Virus record (IMG/VR): IMGVR_UViG_3300038760_000027
Coordinates: 1-33,241 of that record
Strand: one strand, 5' to 3'
Source: a virus
Length of the DNA stretch: 33,241 bases
Numbering within the stretch: position 1 is the first letter of the stretch; every line of letters begins with the position of its first letter. Made by a program: the position numbers and the translations under genes. Below are positions 23,711-31,811 of the stretch, piece by piece. The notes below the pieces were generated by a model. The model did not search any database. It worked only from the letters and a program-made list of their open reading frames with translations, and had not been told where the DNA came from.

Positions 23711-25544
23711 CGATAGCAGAACTACCCGCTAACGGACATCTAAAGTTATAGTACAATCCTGCTTCTTCTATAGACAAACACGCAAAGTCTCCAAATGATT
23801 TAGCCTGCTCCTCTAACACTTCAGCCTGAAACTCATCGTGGACATTTGCCGTAAACTCATAGTCATGTCCTACTTCTCTGGCGTGGTCATCAAGTAAACA
23901 TAAAGCTTTCTTCATGATAATCGCACCACACCCTTGCAGTAAAACATTCAATGCTGCATGTTGATTACGTACTGGGAGTAGACGACCATCCAATGCAACC
24001 AAGTGACCTGTTGCCTTAGCTTTTTTCTTAACTGCCTTGGTGAGTTTCGCTAACGCAGGTAGGTTCTCCTCGAGGTTAACCTTCGATGCTTTTCCTAACT
24101 TCATGAACAGAGCTTTAGAAGCTTTAGGTCGAGTCTTCTTGTTCATGTCCTCGTAAACAATTGAGCCCAACTTTTCATCTCCCGCTCCATATATGAGCGC
24201 ATAGAAATACGTCTTCGCATTATCTCTAGTATTGAGCCCAACAGCTTTTTGATTAACTGAATGAGCGTCAGTACCATCTTCCTTACGACCTTTAACGACA
24301 GTCTCTGCATACTTACCTCCATCAAATAATGCCATGTAGTGTGCTAAACAACGCAGCTCTAAACCATCAGCATCACAGCCGACTAGCTTCTTGCCTTTAG
24401 GAACTCCAAAAAGTGCACGGCACTCAGTACCATACGGACTGTAGCTTGCAGGTACTTGTGCCATGTTAGGATGTGAATGTGTCATACGACCTGTGATAGC
24501 ACCGTTAGTCTTTACACTTCCATGCATCCTTGAGTTACTCACTCGATACTTCTTCAACCAAGCTTGATTACCAGTAGCTATCTGAGAGATTCTCTTAGCT
24601 ATGGTTGCGTACTCTACTAGTTCTTCAATACCTTTATACTTAAGTGCACCTAGTATTTCTGCATCAACCTTTACCTTGCCACTCTTAGTGTATTCTTGAG
24701 GCTTCCACTTATAGTCACGTTGTAATACGTAAGCTACATGGTCGTTGCTTGAAGGATTGAACACTACAGTTTTGGAGCGTGGAACTGGAACACCTGCTAC
24801 ATACCCTTTGGTTTTATTATTCCGTTTGGGAATGAAGTCTGGGAGTTTAATTTCCCATGATGGATACTGCTTCTCTAGGACACTGAATAGTTCTTGTTCT
24901 CTTAGCTTCAGTTTGCCATACAGTTTACCGGCTGCTTCAACATCAAACAGAAAACCATGTCTCTCTTGACGAGCTATGATGGTCTGAGTGTGATGTTCCA
25001 GTTCCAAACATTCTTCACTATACTTCTTAGCTGCTAACTTCTTGTACAACGTAACGTTAGTCGTTACATCCTGTACGCAGTAGTCTTCCATGTCTTGGTT
25101 CCACTCTGCCCAAGGGTCAATACCTTTCTCTTTACATCGAGCCTTGTAGTCATCTTTAGGGCAACCTAATCGTGCACCCCAAGATTCCAATGAGTGTCTA
25201 CCAAATAAGAATGGAGCTATCCAGGTACGCTTAGCAGACATGGCATAGTCAGCATCCATCATGTTCGGATAGATAACTGAAGACATCGTTAGTGTATCTC
25301 TGATAACACCTTTAGGTTTGAACCATGGATACATCTTCTGAATAACAGGTATGTCATAACCAATGATGTTGTGACCACTTATCTCTGGTGCATCTTGAAT
25401 CATTGTTAAGTGGTCCAACATGTCAGACATCTTGTTTCTATTAGACACACGCTTCTCACCAGTCACTGTATCTTCAGACGCTACACAATGAATCTTATTA
25501 ACATCCGGAAGTAGTCCGTTTGTTTCTATATCAAATACCAACAT
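23685..25544 (-). CDS. DNA polymerase (family A, T7 gp5-like)
   Basis: Replicative polymerase with proofreading. The 3'-5' exonuclease domain has all three motifs: LVFDIETNGL at the N-terminus, SGHNIIGYDIPV, and DYCVQDVTTNVTLY. The polymerase domain has motif A (VGCDADGLELRCLAHYM), motif B (TRDNAKTYFYALIYGAG) and motif C (ANVHDEFQAEV). The end GDNWSQTH matches T7 gp5 (PNWAICH), so the protein is complete. At 619 aa it is shorter than T7 gp5 (704 aa), as in several marine relatives. CCGGAGGTGGTTCG precedes the ATG, a strong ribosome-binding site. It partners the primase-helicase upstream. Confidence 0.97.
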   Translation of the reverse strand: MLVFDIETNGLLPDVNKIHCVASEDTVTGEKRVSNRNKMSDMLDHLTMIQDAPEISGHNIIGYDIPVIQKMYPWFKPKGVIRDTLTMSSVIYPNMMDADYAMSAKRTWIAPFLFGRHSLESWGARLGCPKDDYKARCKEKGIDPWAEWNQDMEDYCVQDVTTNVTLYKKLAAKKYSEECLELEHHTQTIIARQERHGFLFDVEAAGKLYGKLKLREQELFSVLEKQYPSWEIKLPDFIPKRNNKTKGYVAGVPVPRSKTVVFNPSSNDHVAYVLQRDYKWKPQEYTKSGKVKVDAEILGALKYKGIEELVEYATIAKRISQIATGNQAWLKKYRVSNSRMHGSVKTNGAITGRMTHSHPNMAQVPASYSPYGTECRALFGVPKGKKLVGCDADGLELRCLAHYMALFDGGKYAETVVKGRKEDGTDAHSVNQKAVGLNTRDNAKTYFYALIYGAGDEKLGSIVYEDMNKKTRPKASKALFMKLGKASKVNLEENLPALAKLTKAVKKKAKATGHLVALDGRLLPVRNQHAALNVLLQGCGAIIMKKALCLLDDHAREVGHDYEFTANVHDEFQAEVLEEQAKSFGDFACLSIEEAGLYYNFRCPLAGSSAIGDNWSQTH

Positions 25545-25565
25545 CGAACCACCTCCGGTTTGTTA

Positions 25566-27197
25566 TTAAAATTCCCCTGAACTTGCTACTTCATTATCAA
25601 AAGGGTTATCGCTATCCTCAAGATTTCTCCCAGTCTCAGGGTTGTAACGTAAGTGAATAACCTTACCCACTGCCTGACCTGTTAGTCTGTCTTTAAGACA
25701 ACGTAGTTGTGATGTGTTTGTCTCGTCACCTTGTTGGTCACGTTCCATACCGAACACAATGTTTGCGTACTGAGTTGCTGCCTTACCACCTGAGAAGTCA
25801 TCCATGTAGACACGTCCACCTTCTTCATGTGGCTTGCGTCCATTGGTTGCTTTACGTAAGTGTGAGATGTAGTGCAGCGTGAAGGGTAACTCTTTGTTAA
25901 GGTCGTTGAGTCCACGCATCAGTCTCTTCATAGCACTGAGCTGTGCATCACCTTCCTCTCCATCGAGTATGTAAGTTATGTGGTCCAAGAAGATATGTTC
26001 ACAACCTTCAGCAACTACCATGAATCTGATAGTTGTCATAAGTGTTTCAATATCTAGTGCACCACCTACCTGATACATCACCAACATTTCCCTTAGAGAT
26101 TCTTTAGTGGCTTTGTATTTAACTTCATCTCTATCTGCAATGTTCACATGATAGATAGCTGAGTCCATCTTACCGGCTACAGTTGACAAGGTTAGGTTCA
26201 GGTTAGGTTCTTCCATGAGTATGGTTCCACACTTCTGCTTGTGTACCTTCATGTTGTGGGCCAGTATTTCTTTGAAGGTATCAGTCTTACCTACACCTGT
26301 ACCTGCACCGTAACCATAGATTTCATGTGGTCGTTGACCATGTGTTATCTCAGTTACACTGTCCCAAGGAAATGACTTACCCTCTTCTAGCTCTACCATA
26401 TGTCCATCGAGTACATCACCGGCAGAGAACACTCCATCAATCTTGATACCTTTAGCATTCCAGATAGCAGCGATAATCAAATCTTTGCGACCTGCTTGCA
26501 ATGCTTCATTGGCATCCTTGAATCCATCGATGTATGTAACCTTCAGCTTTGATGGCGTGAGTAAGCCAACACAATTAGCCACTGCTCTGTGTCCCGCTTC
26601 ATCATCATCAAACATTAAGATTACTTCTTCAAAGGACTCCAGGTATTCTAGATTGTTGGTCAATGCTTTCTTAGCAGAGGTAGCTCCAATGGGTAGAGAG
26701 ACTACAGGCCACTTATCGTCTTGAACTGTAGAGACTGACAGACAGTCGAGCTCACCTTCAGTAACAATTATCTTTCGACCACCACGTTTCCATAGATGCA
26801 TCCCATAGAGTGGAGGTTTCTTAGTGTCACCTACTAGTTTGAAGTCTTTGTTAGCCCATCGAATCTTCTGGCATTTCTCATTGCCTTCTTCATCTTTGTA
26901 GTTAGCTAACTGGACCTTCTTACCTTTACTATCTTCACCTACATAGTATCCAAACTTACGACAAGTCTTCTCAGGTATCTTACGTTTACCTAAAGGTAAA
27001 ACTTCACCAAGTAAGAATGAAGTTTGTCGTATGACATCTGGCTTGCTACTGCTATCACCACCATCGGTAGCATGCTCGTAATGCTCACAACCAAAACAGT
27101 AACCGTGACCATCATCATAACGTGCAAGATTATCCTTGCTGCCACATTCCGGACACGGCGCCATTGCAACCAGTTCGCTTTCAGTTTCATGAGGCAT
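25566..27197 (-). CDS. DNA primase-helicase (T7 gp4-like)
   Basis: Bifunctional fork protein: primer synthesis plus hexameric 5'-3' unwinding. Cys15, Cys18, Cys34 and Cys37 form the zinc-binding domain (PCPECGS...YCFGC). The TOPRIM primase core shows VTEGELDCLS (about 145-154) and MFDDDEAGHRA (about 195-205). The RecA-type helicase has Walker A GAGTGVGKT (297-305), a Walker B region EHIFLDHITYIL, and the downstream HYISHLRKAT and DFSGGKAATQYAN motifs. At 543 aa it is close to T7 gp4A (566 aa). GAGGTAGCGA precedes the ATG. The start overlaps the preceding gene by 11 nt. The C-terminal tail is acidic and ends in Phe, as needed for contact with polymerase in T7. Confidence 0.97.
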   Translation of the reverse strand: MPHETESELVAMAPCPECGSKDNLARYDDGHGYCFGCEHYEHATDGGDSSSKPDVIRQTSFLLGEVLPLGKRKIPEKTCRKFGYYVGEDSKGKKVQLANYKDEEGNEKCQKIRWANKDFKLVGDTKKPPLYGMHLWKRGGRKIIVTEGELDCLSVSTVQDDKWPVVSLPIGATSAKKALTNNLEYLESFEEVILMFDDDEAGHRAVANCVGLLTPSKLKVTYIDGFKDANEALQAGRKDLIIAAIWNAKGIKIDGVFSAGDVLDGHMVELEEGKSFPWDSVTEITHGQRPHEIYGYGAGTGVGKTDTFKEILAHNMKVHKQKCGTILMEEPNLNLTLSTVAGKMDSAIYHVNIADRDEVKYKATKESLREMLVMYQVGGALDIETLMTTIRFMVVAEGCEHIFLDHITYILDGEEGDAQLSAMKRLMRGLNDLNKELPFTLHYISHLRKATNGRKPHEEGGRVYMDDFSGGKAATQYANIVFGMERDQQGDETNTSQLRCLKDRLTGQAVGKVIHLRYNPETGRNLEDSDNPFDNEVASSGEF

Positions 27198-27462
27198 TCG
27201 CTACCTCTTGTCGAGCAGCAATCTTCTCTGCTTTAATACGGTTACGCATGTCATTCGACCAGTCCTTACTGGTGACCTGCTTATGGCTAACACTGTTCCA
27301 CCATTGTCGTCTGAATATTATTCCAGAATTTCTTCGCAGTTCTTTCTTCACACGAGAGCGTAAAGAAGAACCACTGTTATTAGAAACTGCCTCTTGAAGA
27401 GCAGCACGTACAGGTAAAACTACCTTGTTGTTCTTGGTTACTTCAGTTTGATTACCGTACAT
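27187..27462 (-). CDS. Hypothetical basic protein, 91 aa
   Basis: Lies directly upstream of the primase-helicase and overlaps it by 11 nt. The product is strongly basic and helical (SSLRSRVKKELRRNSG, then RRQWWNSVSHKQVTSKDWSNDMRNRIKAEKIAARQEV), suggesting nucleic-acid or protein binding. I do not recognise a family. AAGGAGTCAAC precedes the ATG, one of the best ribosome-binding sites in this block, so it is surely translated. A replication accessory role is inferred only from position. Confidence 0.7.
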   Translation of the reverse strand: MYGNQTEVTKNNKVVLPVRAALQEAVSNNSGSSLRSRVKKELRRNSGIIFRRQWWNSVSHKQVTSKDWSNDMRNRIKAEKIAARQEVANAS

Positions 27463-27471
27463 GTTGACTCC

Positions 27472-27666
27472 TTAAGCTAGTTTATATTGGGCGTACTTCT
27501 TACCTGACTCATCAGCTTTCATGTTGGTTACAATATCTAACCCTGCTTGTCGCAGTGTTAAGATGACTGCTGATAGTCGATAGATGCCGTACACCATGAG
27601 TGCTTCCATAGGGGTGATAGACTTGTTGTCTTTTAAGTGTTGTTTAATTCGTTCTACTTGTGTCAT
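27472..27666 (-). CDS. Small helix-turn-helix protein (HTH_39-like)
   Basis: A 64-aa protein consisting of one winged-helix-like module: TQVERIKQHLKDNKSITPMEALM, then VYGIYRLSAVILTLRQAG, then DIVTNM and a short YAQYKLA strand. The 'I...L....SIT..EA...YGI.RLS..I..LR..G' pattern is the small HTH domain common in T7-like and other phages. It may bind DNA or act as a replication accessory. I chose ATG 27666 because GGAGAATCCT precedes it; the ATG at 27678 has a weaker context. It is the first gene after the terminator-promoter cluster at 27685-27747. Confidence 0.75.
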   Translation of the reverse strand: MTQVERIKQHLKDNKSITPMEALMVYGIYRLSAVILTLRQAGLDIVTNMKADESGKKYAQYKLA

Positions 27667-27684
27667 AGGATTCTCCATCCGTTA

Positions 27685-27718
27685 AAATAAAAAACCCCAC
27701 TCAATTTCTTGAGCAGGG
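27685..27718 (-). terminator. Intrinsic terminator after ribonucleotide reductase gene
   Basis: Minus strand: CCCTGCTCAA-GAAA-TTGAGTGGGG, a ten-pair stem with two G-T wobbles and a GAAA tetraloop, followed by TTTTTTATTTT. A clear intrinsic terminator. It lies downstream of the promoter-like repeat at 27725-27747, so RNA from that repeat would meet it within about 50 nt. Confidence 0.9.
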
Positions 27719-27724
27719 CTGTTG

Positions 27725-27747
27725 TTAATACTAAAGGGTACGCTTTG
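27725..27747 (-). promoter_or_regulatory. Promoter-like repeat, copy 3 (after RNR stop)
   Basis: Directly after the RNR stop codon the minus strand reads CAAAGCGTACCCTTTAGTAT and TAA, nearly identical to copies 1 and 4. It is a probable phage RNA polymerase promoter for the replication genes. The opposite strand of the same site contains ACTAAAGGG, the T3-promoter core, so the direction is not settled by sequence. Confidence 0.55.
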
Positions 27748-29661
27748 CTAAATTTCGCAGGACGGACCAACACACGCAAGCGTTTGACTTGATGTTGTGT
27801 TGTCCTCGTTCTCTACTAGTTCAGTCCAATCTACTTCAGGTGTTAGTGCTAGTAACTCCTCGTACTCTTCCTTGGTACAGTCTTGATAAGGTGCTTGCTT
27901 ATAACTCCCTCCATCAAATGGTAGGAATGATACGCCTGACATATAATCAAAGTGCTTATACACCCACGCACCTACTTCCATCCATTCATGTTCCATAACA
28001 TAAACAGTGATTGAAGGTTTGTGTTCACACCAATGCAGCTGATAGGTAAGCCATAGTTCTAATTGCTCTATAGCATTTCTATCGTCACGCATCAGTGAAT
28101 TCTCAGGGCTCTTGGCAGGAAAACTAAAGACAGTTGTTGTGTCTTCCTTTCCGAAAGCAGGCTCATGTACAAACCCCTTATCAATCATGAACTGAGTGAG
28201 TGGGTCCTTGTTGTCCTGCCTTACAGTCCTAACATAGTAGTCACTGTGTCTAGGATGGATACCACTAGCTGTGTCGGTGAGCTGAGATACAGTACCACTA
28301 GGCTTAACACAGGTGATACTGGTACTAACAGGAATACCAAGCCTATCTGCCCAAGTCTTGTTCGTTTCAATAGCCACCTCCTTCATTTCTCGTAGCCATT
28401 TCTCCAGTCTCAACTTCGGCATGCGTGTCTGTCCATCAGTAGTTAAATCTGTATAGACAACACTAGCTCCTCCATTCAAGATTGGATGGTCACATATGCC
28501 AGTCAGGGAAACTCCAAGTAACCTTTCCTCCTCTGTATTTTTCTGCCAAATACTGCGGAGGTATCTGAAGTTAGTAAGGGTAGATTGGAATGTACCTATA
28601 ATGGTTGCTATACGTACCTTCTCCTTGAGTTCATCAAGTGTGTCTTCAGGTCTGACTATAACTTCTGTTAAGTTACAGAACTGATTAGGTCGTAATACAA
28701 TTTCACTACAAGGGTTAGTACCAAACTCATGGTCTGTATCTCTACGTTCAGGAGCTAACTTCTTAGCTGCGTTACGGTTAAAGATTCCACGCTCACCAGA
28801 CTTACTCATGTAGAGAGCTTTCCACTCTTTCATGAATGCAGTCATGTCAGGTTTCTCAGTATATGAAACAGAGTTGTTAGCTAATGCTCGTTGACTGTCG
28901 TGTTCCCACCACTGTCCACTCTTAGCTTCACGCATTCTGTCATCTGATAAGTTAGACAATGATATAAGTGCAGACCTACGGACCCCACCTACTACTACTA
29001 TCTCACCTACCTTACACATCAAGTCATGACATTCTAACGAAGATAACTTTCTGCCTGCTCCTCGCTTAAATGTGGCAATAGTAAATCGGAACAAATCTTC
29101 AAGAGGTTCTGCTCCGCTAGCTCTTCCTCCGAAAGTTTTAAGCCGTTCACCCGCACCTCGCACCCCACTAACGTCCCATTCCGGAATCCTGCCTTGATAG
29201 AGAAGGGCAATAAGTTCTTTGTAAGCAGAAGCCCATCCAATTTTACTGTCACGGACTTTGATAGTTGTAGATGTTTCATGAAATTCCTCCGAGACTACTG
29301 GTAGTTTGCTAGTGAACTGTCTTTCAACAGAGAACCCCACACCAGTACCACACATGAGGATGTACATTGCTTCATCGAATGCTCGAGGATGGTCTATAGG
29401 TAGATAGCTACAGTTATATCCTGCAACATTATCTCTATCTAAAGCATCGCCTGCAGTCATCAATGAACGCATACTTGGCATTACATCTAGATTAAGGATT
29501 GCGTCTTCTATCTCAGACAAGTCTTCCTTACCATCAAGCTTCTCGTACCAATAACTTATAAGTCTATCGACAGTCTCACTCCAAGTTTCTCTACGTCCTT
29601 CTACATCTCTGAATCTTGCGTACCTGGATAAGTGAATGAACTCTTGGTATTTAGTCGGAAG
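27748..29661 (-). CDS. nrdJ: Adenosylcobalamin-dependent ribonucleotide reductase (class II)
   Basis: Converts ribonucleotides to deoxyribonucleotides for phage replication, using vitamin B12 coenzyme and no separate radical subunit. From the chosen start: Cys85 (GYNCSYLP) and Cys330 (NQFCNLTEV) are the redox pair, Cys319 and Glu321 (TNPCSEIV) the radical site. The 11-residue spacing 319/330 equals that of C408/C419 in the Lactobacillus enzyme. The C-terminus ends CVGPSCEI, the CxxxxC pair that is re-reduced by thioredoxin. Other blocks: FGGRASG, GVRRSALISL, SGIHPRHSDYYVR. I start at ATG 29661 because GGAGG lies 4 nt before it, inside the amidase gene. At 637 aa it is shorter than the 739-aa bacterial enzyme. 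Confidence 0.95.
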   Translation of the reverse strand, partial: LPTKYQEFIHLSRYARFRDVEGRRETWSETVDRLISYWYEKLDGKEDLSEIEDAILNLDVMPSMRSLMTAGDALDRDNVAGYNCSYLPIDHPRAFDEAMYILMCGTGVGFSVERQFTSKLPVVSEEFHETSTTIKVRDSKIGWASAYKELIALLYQGRIPEWDVSGVRGAGERLKTFGGRASGAEPLEDLFRFTIATFKRGAGRKLSSLECHDLMCKVGEIVVVGGVRRSALISLSNLSDDRMREAKSGQWWEHDSQRALANNSVSYTEKPDMTAFMKEWKALYMSKSGERGIFNRNAAKKLAPERRDTDHEFGTNPCSEIVLRPNQFCNLTEVIVRPEDTLDELKEKVRIATIIGTFQSTLTNFRYLRSIWQKNTEEERLLGVSLTGICDHPILNGGASVVYTDLTTDGQTRMPKLRLEKWLREMKEVAIETNKTWADRLGIPVSTSITCVKPSGTVSQLTDTASGIHPRHSDYYVRTVRQDNKDPLTQFMIDKGFVHEPAFGKEDTTTVFSFPAKSPENSLMRDDRNAIEQLELWLTYQLHWCEHKPSITVYVMEHEWMEVGAWVYKHFDYMSGVSFLPFDGGSYKQAPYQDCTKEEYEELLALTPEVDWTELVENEDNTTSSQTLACVGPSCEI

Positions 29662-30097
29662 CATGTAACCTCCACCACTCACCGGCATCAAATGATGGGC
29701 AAGCTTTGTTTGTACCCTTCACATCTCGATGACCTATGACTGAACAGTCTTGGCTTGGATATAGTCCTTTGAAATAAAGGATTGCATAACGTAAAGCTAC
29801 GTATTGCTCAGGCGTATAGTTCTGCTCTGGATTCTTATTACGTTCATCCATACCACCTACTAAGCAGATACCTACAGACTTAGAGTTAGCACCATAAGCA
29901 TGTGCGCCTATTTCATTAGGAGCTCTGCCCCATTCGACCTTACCGTTTCTACGGATTACTGCGTGATATCCTACTTTGAAGAAGCCCTGTTCTCGATGCC
30001 ACCTATCTATATCATCCACACCTATGTCCATCTTGGCGGGAGTAGCAGAGCAGTGGACCACAATGTAGTCCACCCTCTGTAATTTCTTTTGTGTCAT
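29651..30097 (-). CDS. N-acetylmuramoyl-L-alanine amidase (T7 gp3.5 lysozyme-like endolysin)
   Basis: Zinc amidase that cuts the amide bond between N-acetylmuramic acid and the peptide stem. In T7 it also binds and restrains the phage RNA polymerase. Motifs: VDYIVVHCSATPAK (first zinc His), FFKVGYHAVIRRNGKVEWGR, IGAHAYGANSKSVGICLVGG, and GHRDVKGTNKACPSFD (second zinc His, catalytic Lys and zinc Cys, as in T7 HHEVAPKACPSF). The length of 148 aa matches T7 (151). It is the only cell-wall hydrolase I see in the window. No clear ribosome-binding site precedes the ATG; the leader is AT-rich. The 3' end overlaps the RNR start. Confidence 0.96.
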   Translation of the reverse strand: MTQKKLQRVDYIVVHCSATPAKMDIGVDDIDRWHREQGFFKVGYHAVIRRNGKVEWGRAPNEIGAHAYGANSKSVGICLVGGMDERNKNPEQNYTPEQYVALRYAILYFKGLYPSQDCSVIGHRDVKGTNKACPSFDAGEWWRLHASD

Positions 30098-30098
30098 A

Positions 30099-30524
30099 TT
30101 ATTTATAATTATTTATTGTTATGTATGTGCCTTGAGGAGTATCCGTCTTAGCAAATTGTTTATGAGATAGTTTCTTACGTACCAGACAATCGTCAGTCCA
30201 TATGTCTGTATACGAGGTGATTGCATCCATAGCTGCCTTATCGTAGTTATCGATATCAGGTCTAGGATATTCAAGCTTTGATGTTCGTGGTTTGACTACA
30301 ACATGGTTAAGCTGTAGCTCTACTGCTTGTGTAAACTGTTGGGTTACAGTTGGAGGGTTATCTAGAAGATACTTTTCAGCATCCTTTCGCCATTGTGTAT
30401 ATTTCTTCCCATAATAAACGCCCCACCTCGTCACCCGAGGGCGAGAGGCAGGGACAGGGTTAAGGGGAATATATAAACTAAGACGAGGAGGACTAGAAGT
30501 CGTCTGATTCCCCTTCAGAATCAT
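30099..30524 (-). CDS. RusA-like Holliday junction resolvase
   Basis: Structure-specific endonuclease that resolves branched DNA before packaging. Motifs: LYIPLNPVPASRPRVTRWG near the N-terminus (RusA-type P.P..RPR.T..G), then RPDIDNYDKAAMDAI (the two catalytic aspartates in D-x-DN) and DIWTDDCLVRKKLSHKQFA (the third Asp region, DD..V....). The length of 141 aa suits the family. It occupies the slot of T7 gene 3 endonuclease I, which has a different fold. The ATG lies 32 nt inside the SSB gene and has no good ribosome-binding site, so translation is probably coupled. Confidence 0.88.
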   Translation of the reverse strand: MILKGNQTTSSPPRLSLYIPLNPVPASRPRVTRWGVYYGKKYTQWRKDAEKYLLDNPPTVTQQFTQAVELQLNHVVVKPRTSKLEYPRPDIDNYDKAAMDAITSYTDIWTDDCLVRKKLSHKQFAKTDTPQGTYITINNYK

Positions 30525-31107
30525 CAGCAGCTTCTGCTACTTCAGCAGCTTCAGGTAGAGCTTCAGTTTCAAATCCGAAAGCATCTGCTGAGCCACCTGA
30601 ACCAGAAACTAACTCAAGTACTTGTACTGCACGTAACCGTAGTGAACAACCTACAGCTTTATCTTTGCCTATGAAGTAAGGTACTAGTTCATATGCACAC
30701 TTAACTCGACTGCCACCATAGATGTTATCGGTAACTGTCGTGCCATACTTATCAAACAAATCAGGTGACTGTTTGAAAGTCTCATCTTTCTTAGTAACGA
30801 TGGTATGGTTCATCTTAAACTTGAAGCCAACATCACCAGTCTCTTCACCGGTATCATCACATACATTCTCGTATGGAAACTGTTTGACAATCTTCTTCTT
30901 GTCTTGAGGTTTAGCTTTCTCTACTCGGTCAGCGTACTCAGTTTCAATTACTTCATTAATCAGGTGAGTAATATCTTCAGCATCTTCTGCCGTTAACTCT
31001 AGAGTAAGCTTGAACTCTCCACCTTTATTAAACTTCGTGTCAGGTGTATTCAACCATGGGTATACTGCTTTACCTTCTGGTGACGTTAAGTATTTTTTCT
31101 TAGCCAT
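30493..31107 (-). CDS. Single-stranded DNA-binding protein (T7 gp2.5-like)
   Basis: Coats single-stranded DNA and coordinates polymerase and helicase. The N-terminus MAKKKYLTSPEGKAVYPWL resembles T7 gp2.5 (MAKKIFTSALGTAEPYAY), and the core IYGGSRVKCAYELVPYFIGK with GCSLRLRAVQVLELV matches GGGSKLKVKYSLVPY...GASVKLQLESVMLVEL. The last 25 residues are acidic and end in DDF, the C-terminal Phe tail needed for partner binding. At 204 aa it is slightly shorter than T7 gp2.5 (232 aa). AAAGGAAAC lies 12 nt before the ATG. The 3' end overlaps the resolvase start. Confidence 0.95.
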   Translation of the reverse strand: MAKKKYLTSPEGKAVYPWLNTPDTKFNKGGEFKLTLELTAEDAEDITHLINEVIETEYADRVEKAKPQDKKKIVKQFPYENVCDDTGEETGDVGFKFKMNHTIVTKKDETFKQSPDLFDKYGTTVTDNIYGGSRVKCAYELVPYFIGKDKAVGCSLRLRAVQVLELVSGSGGSADAFGFETEALPEAAEVAEAADDSEGESDDF

Positions 31108-31127
31108 ATTATTTGTTTCCTTTAAAG

Positions 31128-31268
31128 TTATATTTCGTGTTGTTCTTTAAGAGCAGGGACATCACATCCCATTTCCATTAGTGAAGCTTCAAGGTCTACC
31201 GGTATCGGGTCACCTCGTTTCATTGTTAGTACAGCATTATGGTACGCCCATGTTTCTTCAATTCGCAT
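31128..31268 (-). CDS. Small hypothetical early protein, 46 aa
   Basis: A short frame filling the gap before the SSB gene. ATG at 31268 overlaps the end of the 84-aa gene by 11 nt and the TAA is 20 nt before the SSB start. The product reads MRIEETWAYHNAVLTMKRGD, then PIPVDLEASLMEMGCDVPAL and KEQHEI. It is acidic and probably helical. I do not recognise a family. Tight packing and the absence of any other gene in the gap support translation. Confidence 0.6.
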   Translation of the reverse strand: MRIEETWAYHNAVLTMKRGDPIPVDLEASLMEMGCDVPALKEQHEI

Positions 31269-31512
31269 TGCATAACTCCTTACGTTTAAGCTTACGTTGC
31301 TCTAGTGCGACCATCCTGCGTGTGGAACGAGGCATGCCATATTTGATGGTTCGACCTACTGAATTAACTTGAGTAACTACTCCAGTATCTTCATCAGTTA
31401 TGCTGATAACTTCTGTAGCTTGAAACATGCGGACCTCTTCAGATTGAAACTTGAAGTGATTAGGCATGAGTGTAACTCCAGGCTTAGTGTTCTTGTTCTG
31501 AATCTTTATCAT
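31258..31512 (-). CDS. Hypothetical early protein, 84 aa
   Basis: Encoded between two other small early genes, overlapping the 92-aa gene by 4 nt (ATGA-type) and the 46-aa gene by 11 nt. The product has a polar N-terminus, a central beta-like stretch (ATEVISITDEDTGVVTQVNSVGR) and a strongly basic end (STRRMVALEQRKLKRKELCNAN). An internal ATG at codon 16 is possible as start. I do not recognise the family. The early location behind RNA polymerase is typical for host-takeover or accessory genes, but no function is supported. Confidence 0.6.
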   Translation of the reverse strand: MIKIQNKNTKPGVTLMPNHFKFQSEEVRMFQATEVISITDEDTGVVTQVNSVGRTIKYGMPRSTRRMVALEQRKLKRKELCNAN

Positions 31513-31787
31513 GGTAGTTCTTTCTCCAGATACTCTTCAATAGCAGTCCACTGCCTTGCCCAATATCGATTGTCTTCATGGTCCTTCATCACTCTATCTA
31601 CATGCTCTAAAGCCCAGTTAGGTGACACGTTGTATCTCTTACAAATAAGTAGAAAAAGTGAGGACAAAGCCATCACTTGATGTTCTTCTGGAAGTGTCTG
31701 CAGCCGGTCTATCAAATAGAACGTACTTACAGCTGTGTCTTCACTATTTGCAAAGTTAAATTTGTCTCTGCTAATTAATTCATTCAT
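31509..31787 (-). CDS. Hypothetical early protein, 92 aa
   Basis: First gene after the RNA polymerase gene and the promoter-like repeat at 31812-31835. The product is helical (TFYLIDRLQTLPEEHQVMAL, then FLLICKRYNVSPNWALEHVD, then DNRYWARQWTAIEEYLEKEL). The 'N..P..AL......M...' segment resembles small early hypothetical proteins of marine T7-like phages. No function is known to me. GAGGACTGG precedes the ATG, a good ribosome-binding site. Confidence 0.7.
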   Translation of the reverse strand: MNELISRDKFNFANSEDTAVSTFYLIDRLQTLPEEHQVMALSSLFLLICKRYNVSPNWALEHVDRVMKDHEDNRYWARQWTAIEEYLEKELP

Positions 31788-31811
31788 CCAGTCCTCTCAA
31801 AGTTGTTGTGG

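Noticed and set aside
25682-25915. Overlapping minus-strand ORF inside the primase-helicase gene
   Set aside because: Alternate-frame shadow of the helicase domain, without its own ribosome-binding site or motif.
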